From Okeania sp. SIO3I5 (lineage in GTDB: Bacteria > Cyanobacteriota > Cyanobacteriia > Cyanobacteriales > Microcoleaceae): 64,000 bases of DNA. The notes below the pieces were generated by a model that was not told where the DNA came from, searched no databases, and saw only the letters and a program-made list of their open reading frames with translations. The position numbers were made by a program, and so were the translations under genes. Shown here piece after piece: positions 10,701 to 19,194 of the stretch; within the stretch, counting starts at the first letter, position 1; every line of letters begins with the position of its first letter. The stretch spans positions 27,837 through 91,836 of the forward strand of contig NZ_JAAHHT010000006.1 in NCBI RefSeq assembly GCF_010672085.1. Direction: 5' to 3'.

Positions 10701-11094
10701 AGCCACGCTTGACTTGAATACCATAGGGTTTTAAACCAACAAAGATTGTAATATTGTTGAGATCAATACGTATGACTGGATTGTTGGTCTCATTTACATC
10801 CTCCTTATAGGATACATTGACCGAACCCAAGTTACGGTTGACTACAGCACTAGATAAGTTATTCGAGTAGTCGGTAGAGTTGGGATTAAAACGGACCTGA
10901 AAAGCAGAAGGACCGAGAATATAAATCTTGATTTGAAGAGTATTACTGCTCTCGGCTGTTAGAAGAAAGCTTTTTTCCTGAGCATTGTAAGACCAATTAG
11001 CAATATTACCTATACTGCGCCAAGGATTATTTTCACCATTAGGCGCTGGGGTAAATTCGTTGACTTGAGTAAATCCATAGGGAACTTGAGACAT
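7798..11094 (-). CDS. GH31-family protein, probable alpha-1,4-glucan lyase
   Basis: The 1098-residue protein has a beta-sandwich N-terminal region (~1-310), a GH31 (beta/alpha)8 barrel (~315-790) and C-terminal beta domains. Several motifs read as red-algal/fungal alpha-1,4-glucan lyase rather than hydrolytic alpha-glucosidase: DGLHIDVDFQDNYRTFT (351-367), KCSTNIT (400-406), IWQDMT with the nucleophile Asp at 547 (hydrolases usually have WIDMNE), and ANWTGDSASSW with the presumed acid/base Asp at 640. FLPWYRNHY and YPGKE are also present. The length matches the ~1040-1090 residues of algal lyases. The expected reaction is non-hydrolytic release of 1,5-anhydro-D-fructose from starch or glycogen ends (EC 4.2.2.13). 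There is no signal peptide, so it would act on internal glycogen. An alternative is an unusual alpha-glucosidase or transglucosidase. The gene stands alone. Confidence 0.8.
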   Translation of the reverse strand: MSQVPYGFTQVNEFTPAPNGENNPWRSIGNIANWSYNAQEKSFLLTAESSNTLQIKIYILGPSAFQVRFNPNSTDYSNNLSSAVVNRNLGSVNVSYKEDVNETNNPVIRIDLNNITIFVGLKPYGIQVKRGSQTIHETCYSYNLVYIPKFLEPSTLVPEVTACFMKVAPGAGYYGFGEKAGVNLNKNFGTMTFFNYDNFTYEGPDTIQGDSYPVVPSGPGPLNVEEPLYNSMPILVEWNPNPSGYFAGDPYAYAIFLDNPGQTFFNVQSNDYSEYMDGKYYLGALYREMNYYFMAGDDIPSVLQQYIILTGPCPMPPMYALGYQQGGYGYYDTERLMEVANSYRKYNIPIDGLHIDVDFQDNYRTFTASKKRFPQATQPDPSNPDGTTVLFSQLHQMGFKCSTNITGIMTMVTKDDYDRDTPYSVQAINLSYNENGYSAVGQPYNRNVIQEGTEKNYFITDYYLDANGKKQGQGGPFITNESYGCNTGFNPESTIPNVKNVPGCSCPNIPLGTYGHYGDLLRGEVKAWWTGNYYELINNGLDMIWQDMTCPAVTQSTEAAAHYKTLPGDLLMSDLDGSQVPNAKIHNAYALNMIDATYHGLTAIKEALPEGHYNKNKRNFIIARGGYAGVHRYAANWTGDSASSWDFLSINIPEVLNWGMSAQPLSGCDIGGFANGSGSEDKYGVTVHNKFNTDPNNPPYITGGETEPTLLARWMTMGAFLPWYRNHYDGYTKAYQEPYNYTYYITKQTPNPRDTRVLPACAKYIRIRYALLQLFYDAMYECTQTGMPISRAMFVNDPQDSSLYPLTDVNGVIYVGPDDNEKTYDTTPTYRNQDQFFVGRDILVAPLVLQRWQEQYSYGPGEKHSAPSRPVYLPSGSNWYTFTGNFSFPSSQATSPISDTNLPTVLDGKLQPSTPGNYTITWFFEEQPLDLVPVYIREGAIIPVRQLELYVGQWEKNYLTFNIYPGKERVYSQDPAKDTSYTWYQDDHISTDAEKNKAYRTTRIEHQQKDGGKQITLTRTYDNYQPPEEFYYVALLGQTQAPSSVTANGSQLYSSAGSLQALADSNINAYYYDSNSQTVYIKVFDTTPTMRLFVSGAQ

Positions 11095-11600
11095 AATTTG
11101 CTACTAAATCTATAAAACTAATACAAAGCTTCGGATAATGTTGCAACCTGATGTTTACTTCCTGCTACGATCGCTGTTCATGGCAAGACCTCGACAGGGA
11201 TAAACAGTCAAGATTCACGTATCTTTGCCATGCATTTAATTTAAATATTACACAGTTTCGGATCAGAATTTTCCACATTAATAAAACTTAACTTTTTTTC
11301 CTGAAATTGAAACTGTATATAGTGATATTTATACCATTTCTAAAAAGTATTGCTACATCTCCTTAAGCAGAAAAAGTAGGAAGTATGGAGTAGAGAGTAT
11401 AGTTTAAAAATGTCTTAAATATTTATTTAATGGCAAAAAATTGTTAAAAACATTATTTTTACTGATTTATTAGTTAGTAACTGAAGTTTTGAGCAAGTAT
11501 AGCATTGTTTTGGGGAATTTGTATTACCTGGGAATGAAGATATTTTTGGTATTGCTCCTAGGAAAAATTCCTGAATACTTGGTTCTTTTACCAAGGAAAT
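11095..11600. other. intergenic stretch without recognisable gene
   Basis: The stretch is AT-rich, with one GC-richer part (11150-11230) just upstream of the GH31 gene that could hold its promoter, although no clear -10/-35 pair was identified. The segment GTTTTGAG(C/G)AAGTAT near 11491 also occurs near 22867, so part of it is dispersed repeat. Confidence 0.3.
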
Positions 11601-12640
11601 TTAATTGGATAAAAAGTCATGTGTATAGGCGAACAACCCCATTTAATCTTTAAGCTGATCACAAAAATTGTGAGAATAGAAGGGAAAATTCTTTGACGCG
11701 CGATTTTTTTCGGGAGCTTCAGACAATGAAAATGTTGAGAGTTTTCGACGCTAGGATGGATGGAAAAATTTGACGATGGGAAAAATCAGCACATAAGTTT
11801 ATCGGAAGCTTCAGAAGATGAAAATATTTCTGCTCTTGCTCCTGGGGAAAATTCTTGAATATTTGATTGTCTACGATCAAGAAAAATAGGTTGAATAAAA
11901 AGTCATGCGTATAGGCGAGTTACCCCAGTTAATCTTTATAATATCACAAAAATTGCGAGAATGGAGCCGAAAATTCTTTGACGCGCGATTTTTTCGGGAG
12001 CTTAAGGCAATGAAAATGTTGAGAGTTTTCCACCCTAAGATGGATGGCAAAATTTGACGATGGGAAAAATCAGCACATAAGTTTATCGGAAGCTCCAGAA
12101 GATGAAAATATTTCTGCTCTTGCTTTGCCAAAGAAAATTCCTGAATACTCGCTCCTCTACTACCAAGGAAAGTTGGTTGAATAAATAGTCATGCGTATAG
12201 GCGAGTTAGCCCATCTAATCTTTATAATATCACAAAAATTGCGAGAATGGAACCGAAAATTCTTTGACGCGCGATTTTTTCGGAAGCTTAAGGCAATGAA
12301 AATGTTGAGAGTTTTCCACGCTAGGATGGATGGCAAAATTTGACGATGGGAAAAATCAGCACATAAGTTTATCGGAAGCTCCAGAAGATGAAAATATTTC
12401 TGCTCTTGCTTTGCCAAAGAAAATTCCTGAATACTCGCTCGTCTATTACCAAGGAAATTTGGTTGAATAAAAAGTCATGCTTATAGGCGAGCGACCCCAG
12501 TTAATCTTTATAATATCACAAAAATTGCGAGAATGGAACCGAAAATTCTTTGACGCGCGAAATTTTCCAGGAGCTTCACAGAATGCAAAAGTTAGCACTA
12601 GCTAAAATGGCGATCTAACCGAATAAATCTTCTGATTCTA
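11601..12640. repeat. tandem array, exact 286-bp period (array A)
   Basis: The landmark GTCATGYRTATAGGCGA occurs at 11616, 11902, 12188 and 12474, spaced by exactly 286 bp each time. Each unit carries two copies of a core like AGCTTCAGAAAATGAAAAT, a CGCGCGATTTTTTCGG box and a TTCCT(A/T)GG-like box. The short open frames inside it (for example around 11877-12131 and 12160-12417) exist only because the unit is repeated and are not credible genes. The same sequence family occurs inverted at 41.7-43.4 kb. Confidence 0.85.
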
Positions 12641-12771
12641 ATCTTAAAAGTAGAGAAGTAGGGGAGTATTTTTCAATCTTTTTCCTGTATTGCCTCTATT
12701 CCACTCCCGAACTTTAACTCAAAAATTTAATCACAGACAAAGAGACGATCGGGGGTTCTATAAAGCATAGC

Positions 12772-14343
12772 TTAAAGAAATTCATTGAAGTTGCCAATGT
12801 TGACATTATTAATATTACTGCCAGGAGTTACATCAACAATTGGATCTACAGTAGTTTGAGAGAAACCAAATTTTTGCACTTCTCGAATTGTGTAAGTATT
12901 AGGAGGTAAATCCTCAAATGAATAGAAACCAAATTCATCAGTGATAGTTGCAGGTTCCCCAATATCTAAGAGACTATTGTTATTCAAATCTAGATACAAG
13001 GTGAAGTTATCTAAACCATTTTCTCCAGAGTCAAATATTCCATTTGCATTTTCATCATTAAATTTAATCCCATTAATTTCACCACGGTTACTTACATTCC
13101 CAATATCAACATTTGTGATGTTACTTCCGGAAGTTACGTTAATAATTGGATCGGGAGTAGTTTGGTCAAAATTTGCTGATTGAGTTTCCCTAATTATGTA
13201 AGTATCTGGCGGTAAATCTAGGAAAGAATATTCACCATTTACATCAGTAATAGTCGGAGGTTCCCCCTCATCCAAAAATCCATTTTGATTCAAGTCTAAA
13301 TATAGAGTAATATCTGCTAAACCCAATTCTCCAGAGTCAAATATTCCATTAGCATTCGTATCATTAAATTTAGTACCGCTAATTTCACCGCGATTATTTA
13401 CATTCCCAATATTGATATTTGTCAGATTACTTCCGGGAGTTACATCAATAATTTGGTCGGGAGTAGTTTGAGCAAAACCTGGTGGAGAAATTTCTCGCAA
13501 GATGTAAGTATTAGGAGGTAAATCTTGGAAAGAATATTCACCATTAACATCAGTAATAGTCGGAGGTTCTCCCTCATCTAAAAATCCATTTTGATTGATA
13601 TCTAAATATAGAGTAATATCTGCTAAACCATTTTCTCCAGGGTCGAATATTCCATTAGCATTCGTATCATTAAATTTAGTACCGCTAATTTCACCGCGAT
13701 TATTTACATTTCCAATATTGATATTTGTCAGATTACTTCCGGGAGTTACATTAATAATTTGGTCGGGAGTAGTTTGAGCAAAACCTGGTGGAGAAATTTC
13801 TCGCAAGATGTAAGTATTAGGAGGTAAATCTTGGAAAGAATATTCACCATTAACATCAGTAATAGTCGGAGGTTCTCCCTCATCTAAAAATCCATTTTGA
13901 TTGATATCTAAATATAGAGTAATATCTGCTAAACCATTTTCTCCAGAATCAAATATTCCATTAGTATTCGTATCATTAAATTTCGTACCGCTAATTTCGC
14001 CTCGATTATTTACATTCCCAATATTGATATTTGTCAGATTACTTCCGGGAGTTACATTTAAAATTTGGTCGGGAGTAGTTTGGTTAAAACCTGGTTGTTG
14101 AATTTCTCTAATTGTATAAGTATTAGGTGGTAGGTTATTGAATAAATAACCTCCGAAATTATTGGTAATATTAACAGGTTCATTAAAGTCTAGAGAACCA
14201 TTGTTATTAATATCCAAGTAAATTGTGAAATTAGGTAAGCCAAATTCGTTAGGATCTAACCTACCATTGGCGTTAATGTCATTAAATTTTAAACCACTAA
14301 TATTACCTGTAGGGTTAAACTGAGACGCTGTTAATGTCTCCAT
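12772..14343 (-). CDS. SdrD/Cna-B-type repeat protein, probable surface adhesin
   Basis: The protein has 523 residues made almost entirely of five 102-residue repeats. Each starts G(N/E)I(S/N)G(L/T/I)KFND and contains two Asp/Asn-rich segments (NANG-x2-D-x2-E and DxNxNGxLDxxEP), then YxFxxLPPxTYxIRE and ends NxxIGN. The pattern is that of SdrD-B/Cna-B beta-sandwich domains with calcium-binding-like loops. There is no signal peptide, anchor or membrane segment, so export, if any, would need a C-terminal type I signal or another route. The last repeat is nearly complete and the C-terminus is short. The middle three repeats are nearly identical, which suggests recent duplication or homogenisation. 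It is probably an extracellular structural or adhesive protein. Confidence 0.75.
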   Translation of the reverse strand: METLTASQFNPTGNISGLKFNDINANGRLDPNEFGLPNFTIYLDINNNGSLDFNEPVNITNNFGGYLFNNLPPNTYTIREIQQPGFNQTTPDQILNVTPGSNLTNINIGNVNNRGEISGTKFNDTNTNGIFDSGENGLADITLYLDINQNGFLDEGEPPTITDVNGEYSFQDLPPNTYILREISPPGFAQTTPDQIINVTPGSNLTNINIGNVNNRGEISGTKFNDTNANGIFDPGENGLADITLYLDINQNGFLDEGEPPTITDVNGEYSFQDLPPNTYILREISPPGFAQTTPDQIIDVTPGSNLTNINIGNVNNRGEISGTKFNDTNANGIFDSGELGLADITLYLDLNQNGFLDEGEPPTITDVNGEYSFLDLPPDTYIIRETQSANFDQTTPDPIINVTSGSNITNVDIGNVSNRGEINGIKFNDENANGIFDSGENGLDNFTLYLDLNNNSLLDIGEPATITDEFGFYSFEDLPPNTYTIREVQKFGFSQTTVDPIVDVTPGSNINNVNIGNFNEFL

Positions 14344-15181
14344 ATATTACTCCTTTGATTATAGATAAACTAATATTTTTGAATGTTAGAGATTGAAGGA
14401 TTGGGAAATATAAAAAAGAAATATCTAATACGGAGTAGGGAGGAGGGGAGTGGCAAGAATATACAACTATTGGTTACCAGAAAATATTCCTGAAATATTG
14501 ACAAAAATATAGCTAGTATTCTGTAGGAATATAGATACCAATACCCTACGTTTGCTCTTAGCGATTAATGTATATTTATCCCATCGGTTTCAGCGTTAAT
14601 ATTTTCTTGAAAAACACTCTCTTATTTTCGTGTTTAGTTAAAAATATTTATAAGTAGTTGTGCTTTTAGGAATTTCCTAGTTGAGAGATGGAACAAGGAA
14701 AACTTAACTGGGAAAAGGAAATCAATAAGATGTGTAATTAATTTTGCATATAGCAGTCGAAGCAAAGGTTAGGACAATTAATTATAAATCCCTTTGGTAA
14801 TCTGCTGTTCCCTGTTCCCTGTTCCCTATTCCCTAGTGCGTAGCGCTAACTTATTGAGGAAAATATTTTTGTCTTTTAAATCAAGTCAAAAAGAATTTCA
14901 TCTGTTAGTTTTAATTTAAAATTCTGAGCTATGTTGATAAATCCGGATAGATAACTGAGCTTTATTACTAACGCCTCAATAAATCTTAACTATCAAACAA
15001 ATGTTGAGGCATTTCCCATAACATTCCAGATTTTTGTAGGTTAATCTGTAGGATATGCCGACTTTTATGATTGGGATTGTAAATGCTGATTAACTGTGTC
15101 AAATTAATTACAATTGTTCTTATTTTTATTTCTCCCCTACTCCTCTACTCCCCCACTTCCCTGTTCCCTTACTCAAGAAAA
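14344..15181. other. intergenic, heptamer repeats only
   Basis: No gene is supported. A CTGTTCC-type heptamer repeat occurs near 14806-14833, and a polypyrimidine run (TTTCTCCCCTACTCC...) at 15128-15170. Upstream of the repeat protein there is an ATTACTCC segment that could be its ribosome binding region. Confidence 0.3.
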
Positions 15182-15658
15182 TTATATTGATGACCAGAAT
15201 AAATTAGGTGGTTGACGAGGAGAATAATTTCTTCTTTCAATCTCTATTTGATTTGGTATCCACTCCATAGAATGAGGTGGTAAACGATTTTTCTCTAGAG
15301 CATTTAAAAAATTCAAAACTTCCGGATTGTTAGGCTTAAGTTTGACTGCTTCTTGGGCAGCTTCTCTTGCTTTTTCAGAATTCCCATTACGATAAAAAGC
15401 TTCCCCTTTTCCCATACTTGCATCAGCCAAATCAGACTTTAATTGAATTGCCTTATTATAGACAGCGATCGCTTGTTCATCTTCTTGAAAATTTGTTGTT
15501 AAAATATTTCCTTTCAGATACAAAACTGCCAAATAATTTGGTTTATATCTAATTACTTGATTAAAAGATATTAATGCTTTTAATGGTCGCTCTAAATAAG
15601 CAAATAAAGAGCCTTGGTCTCGCCAAGCTAAATAAAAATATGGAAAAGATAACTTATA
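15182..15658 (-). pseudogene. 5'-truncated TPR-protein fragment
   Basis: The frame is open from 15658 (just after a TAG) down to 15182 and contains TPR-like sequence: YLAWRDQGSLFAYL, SFNQVIRYKPNYLAV, AIAVYNKAIQLKSD, AREAAQEAVKLKPN. It has no ATG or GTG start, and only a TTG mid-repeat at ~15532. The beginning overlaps by 31 bp, in another frame, the last codons of the histone-deacetylase-like gene. It looks like the 3' remainder of a larger TPR gene whose front was lost at a recombination junction near 15.65 kb. Two to three TPR units remain, followed by a Pro-rich tail. Confidence 0.6.
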
Positions 15659-16590
15659 CTATTTGCTATTAATTTATAACTTTGCTGAGTATATCCTCCA
15701 CTTAGTACCATTACCCAAGGAATATTGGCTTCTGTAAGATTTTTAAACACAAATTTATCTCGTTCTAAAACACCTTTTGCTGATATCTTTAACCCTCCTA
15801 AAAGATCTGATTTATAAATGTCTGTTCCAGCATTATAGAACGCTATTTTAGCTTCACTTGCTTCGTTTAAAAATGATGGTAATTTTTCCTTTAATAAACC
15901 TAGATATTGGTCATCTTGAGTTCCTAAATGTAAGGGAATATCATAGTTAATGCCTTCTCTAGCCAAAGTATCTTGAGGATATATGTCTTGATTATACATA
16001 TCAAAAATTAAAACATCTGGGTCATCATAGAAAATTCTTTCTAATCCGTTTCCCTGATGAGCATCTAAATCAATAATAATTACTTTTTCTCCTTTTTTTA
16101 TCTTATTTGATTTTTGTAATAAAGCAATGGAAATGGCAATGTCAGAATAAATACAGAACCCTTCACCTCTTTCCTGACTGGCGTGGTGATAACCTCCTGA
16201 AAGATTAATAGCAATGCCACTTTTTAAGGCTTCTTCAGCAGCTATTATTGTACCTTTCGTCGCCCAAAGCATGGGAGTTAATACAAATTTATTTTGTATC
16301 CAATTAGGTACAATGGCTAAGGGAAGAAGTTCTAAGGCTTGAGCAACATATTGAGAGGACTTAAGAAGGTTTAAATAGTAATCATTATGAACAGTTAATA
16401 ATTCACTTTTACTAGCTGTTTTTTGAGGCTGAGTAGTTATTTTTTTGAGAAGTTGGTAACCAAATTCTGCAATTAGTGTTTTCCATACACGACTATATTT
16501 ACAACTATCAAAAGGATGCAGTTTTTCAATGCCAAAGAAACGGATGTCATATTTGGGACTATATATAATTTTGGGTTGAATATTCATCAT
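15628..16590 (-). CDS. histone deacetylase / AcuC-like metal-dependent deacetylase
   Basis: The 320-residue protein has the arginase/deacetylase fold signature. Visible motifs are GGYHHAS (His pair 135-136), IDLDAHQGNG (zinc ligands D176 and H178), NAGTDIYKSD (third ligand D257) and LSGGY (Y300). This is the class I/II HDAC-like family that includes acetoin-utilisation AcuC and acetylpolyamine amidohydrolases; the substrate cannot be told from sequence. The start is MM at 16590 or 16587. The last ~8 residues overlap the TPR fragment and may be a replaced C-terminus, but all catalytic residues lie upstream, so the enzyme is probably active. It is a single-gene unit. Confidence 0.85.
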   Translation of the reverse strand: MMNIQPKIIYSPKYDIRFFGIEKLHPFDSCKYSRVWKTLIAEFGYQLLKKITTQPQKTASKSELLTVHNDYYLNLLKSSQYVAQALELLPLAIVPNWIQNKFVLTPMLWATKGTIIAAEEALKSGIAINLSGGYHHASQERGEGFCIYSDIAISIALLQKSNKIKKGEKVIIIDLDAHQGNGLERIFYDDPDVLIFDMYNQDIYPQDTLAREGINYDIPLHLGTQDDQYLGLLKEKLPSFLNEASEAKIAFYNAGTDIYKSDLLGGLKISAKGVLERDKFVFKNLTEANIPWVMVLSGGYTQQSYKLIANSISYLFHIFI

Positions 16591-17469
16591 AAAATAGTAT
16601 TTAATTTTTCTATTTTTACCTTAACAAAAAGAAGCGATAGTCATCTAAAAACGGAAACAATCGCCTTAATTGGATAACTACAAGTTAACATTTTGTTTGA
16701 TTATTTGACAGACTGAATGTATCAGGAAATATAAAAAGGAGATAGGGAACACTTAACTGGGAATAGGGAATAGGGAATAGGGAATAGGGAATAGGGAATA
16801 GGGAATAGGGAGGAAGAAATCAAGACAAGTATTGAAGAGTTAAAATAAAGGGAATATATATACCTTTACACCTAATCAATCTACCAAATTTCAATCTATT
16901 GAAGTACCTTTTACTTTTAGATTTTAGTCACTCAACAACTCTCTTAAGACTTATTTTACAAACAGTTTATTATTCAAAATGATTTTTAAGCTGTTGTGCG
17001 ATGATATATAAAGTTGTAGAGCTTTAGGCAATAGAAATTAGTATTAAAATAGTAAGCATTCAGCTATTAGCATTCAGCAATCAGCTTTTGAAGTAATCAA
17101 GCAACGACTAAAGCTAGTTGATAGGACTATTTGATTCATCAATTTTCATTTTTATTGAATACTAATTCATCCTGAAAAAATAATGATGAGTTAATAAATC
17201 ATAGCTGATAGCTGATAGCTGATAGCTAATGGCTGAATGCTTACTTAAAATATACCTCAGCATCCCGACAAAGTGCTGCAATTGAATCAGTTTCTTCAAT
17301 AAAAAATAAGTAAGGTAGAAGGAATAAATTAAGAGACGATACAAATTTTTTTTGATTTATACAATAGTAGCTAATTAGCTGACAAAACCTTGTTTTTTTA
17401 ATATATATTTGAGGTAGCTAAATTCGTGAAAATTCAATCAAAGCTGAGTGTTGAACGCTGAATGCTATA
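16591..17469. repeat. intergenic with two heptanucleotide tandem repeats
   Basis: The heptamer GGGAATA is repeated about seven times at ~16757-16810, and TAGCTGA about four times at ~17202-17228, next to AAGCATTCAGC-type dispersed repeats near 17055-17090 and 17230. No coding sequence is supported; a 60-codon minus-strand frame at 17162-17344 covers the repeats only. Confidence 0.6.
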
Positions 17470-17928
17470 TCAATCATTTTTATATTTTTTTTTCCAGTCA
17501 ATCCCCAGCTTTTTAAGATAATCCCAACCTCGTTGAGGCCAGACATGCTCCCGGCCAGTTTTGTTTGCTATCCAACGAGCTACTTTTGGGCCAGACCATG
17601 ATCCACCATCAGGAGCTGGCCCTTGTAAAGCCACCGATAGTTCCTGTTGTTGCTCGGGAGTCAATAAAGATCTGGCAGGTGGTGGTTGACGATCCTTGCT
17701 ACGATTCTTCACAGACTCTGGCCCTTCTCGGTTGTAACGCCCAAGAATTTCCTTAGCATAATCATAGTTAAGTCCAACAACTTCCGCTGCCTTTTTAATA
17801 GACCAATCTTGAGCAATTAGAAGCAGGAGATGCCACCGACGAGATTCGATGGCGTCTAAAGCTTGTCGGTAGCGAATTTTTAATTCTTCTATCGTCAGAT
17901 ATTCTTTCAAACGAGCTTTTGGTGGCAT
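17470..17928 (-). CDS. IS630-type helix-turn-helix transposase N-terminal protein (orphan)
   Basis: The 152-residue protein has two HTH-like segments: one around residues 38-70 (LLIAQDWSIKKAAEVVGLNYDYAKEIL) and a winged-helix unit at ~90-145 (GPKVARWIANKTG, WPQRGWDYLKKLG). This corresponds to the DNA-binding half of IS630-family transposases. The catalytic DDE half is absent: the frame ends KKKYKND and no DDE motif follows downstream. It is either a remnant of an insertion sequence or a domesticated DNA-binding protein; similar free-standing proteins are common in cyanobacteria. The flanks are repeat-rich. Confidence 0.7.
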   Translation of the reverse strand: MPPKARLKEYLTIEELKIRYRQALDAIESRRWHLLLLIAQDWSIKKAAEVVGLNYDYAKEILGRYNREGPESVKNRSKDRQPPPARSLLTPEQQQELSVALQGPAPDGGSWSGPKVARWIANKTGREHVWPQRGWDYLKKLGIDWKKKYKND

Positions 17929-19194
17929 AGCTCCTACTAGGAAATCATGGGATTTTCCTAGTTTCTCAAGCTATTTGTGTCATTTTCCGGATAAAAGTTA
18001 AATTTGGATCTAAAAAATTAGTATCAGAAAAATTCTTTGATTTAAACTTAAAGCTTAATGTTTATAGCAATTCCCAAGAAGCGCGAGGTACAAAATTCAT
18101 TAGTTATAGAGAACAGGGAATAGGAAATAGGTAATAGGTAATAGTGAATAACTAAATTTAGAATACAAAGGGGAAATTTTTATTATCTTTCCAGTTATAT
18201 CTCCCCATCTCTCCATTGCCCCGTCTATTTTGAAATACAGGGGATTCCACTTTTGTGAGATACACCAATCGCCGGCAAGATGCCCGCACTGATAGGATTT
18301 AACTGTTAATTTCTGTACTTATTATGCTGGGAATATGCTGTATATCCTTAATGGGTTCTATAGAAGCTATTTGGTATCTCTAGAAAAGAGGGAGTAGGCA
18401 TTGCTGATTCATTGTCGTCAGAGAATATTTACAACCTTACATTTTTTGAGTCCTTTACGGACTACACTTCCCACACCTCCCACACCTCTCACACCTCCTA
18501 CACCTGCCACACCTCCTACACCTCCCAATAATAGATCCTCAATGGGTTCTATAAACACTCATAAGATTTGTGGTATAATCCAGATTGCGATAATCCAGCT
18601 ATATTATACCAATTACCAAAAGTATTGCTATACTTGGGTGGGACTTCAATTATTAAGTAATTAACACGTTTCGGAATGACTTTTTCGATAATTATTAGCT
18701 ATTTAGTATTAATTATTCTTATGTTGACAACTCCCTTAGGGACTAAGGATGCTTAGTCCCTACCACTCCCGTACGGACGTTACTTGAGCATTAATGCGTT
18801 TTCCGTTCCGGAATGCTGCGCTTTCCATGTCGCTCCGCGTTAACGGAGTTATGCGCCAGCAAAACGTCCCTACTCAAGAAAATGTAGAGAATTTTTTGAG
18901 AAATGGTATTATGGGGAGTGGTTTTCTGACCCAACCCTTGAAAATTTAATGGTAACCTGGCTCGTTAGGATAAAAAACTCTCTAGCACAGCCAAAAAATA
19001 CTCCCAAATTAAATTTTTAAATCCTTTCGCTACCTGACAGTCGGTAGAAGTAAAAACAAGTGCTTGTGGAGAAAATGGACAGTAGCTCTTAATCAGCAAT
19101 GACTTCCATCTTAGACCAAGAATCTCCTGTAATATCAATAATTATTAACGGTGACTGTCAAAATCTCATAGCTAAACTTTAGGAATGATGGTAT
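17929..19194. repeat. intergenic repeats: CACACCTCC minisatellite, 11-bp hairpin, GC-rich dispersed repeat
   Basis: At ~18465-18526 there are about seven copies of a CACACCTCC nonamer. At 18737-18762 there is a hairpin with an 11-bp stem (TAGGGACTAAG / CTTAGTCCCTA, loop GATG). At ~18780-18870 there is a GC-rich dispersed repeat containing ATGTCGCTCCGCGTTAACG, also found near 56628. No gene is supported. The promoter of gatA must lie in the last few hundred bases but was not identified. Confidence 0.6.

Noticed and set aside
11877-12417. Two near-identical 84-85-codon minus-strand frames (MAKQEQKYFHLLEL...)
   Set aside because: They fall within the 286-bp units and are framed by the period, without ribosome binding sites; related frames in array D have different ends.
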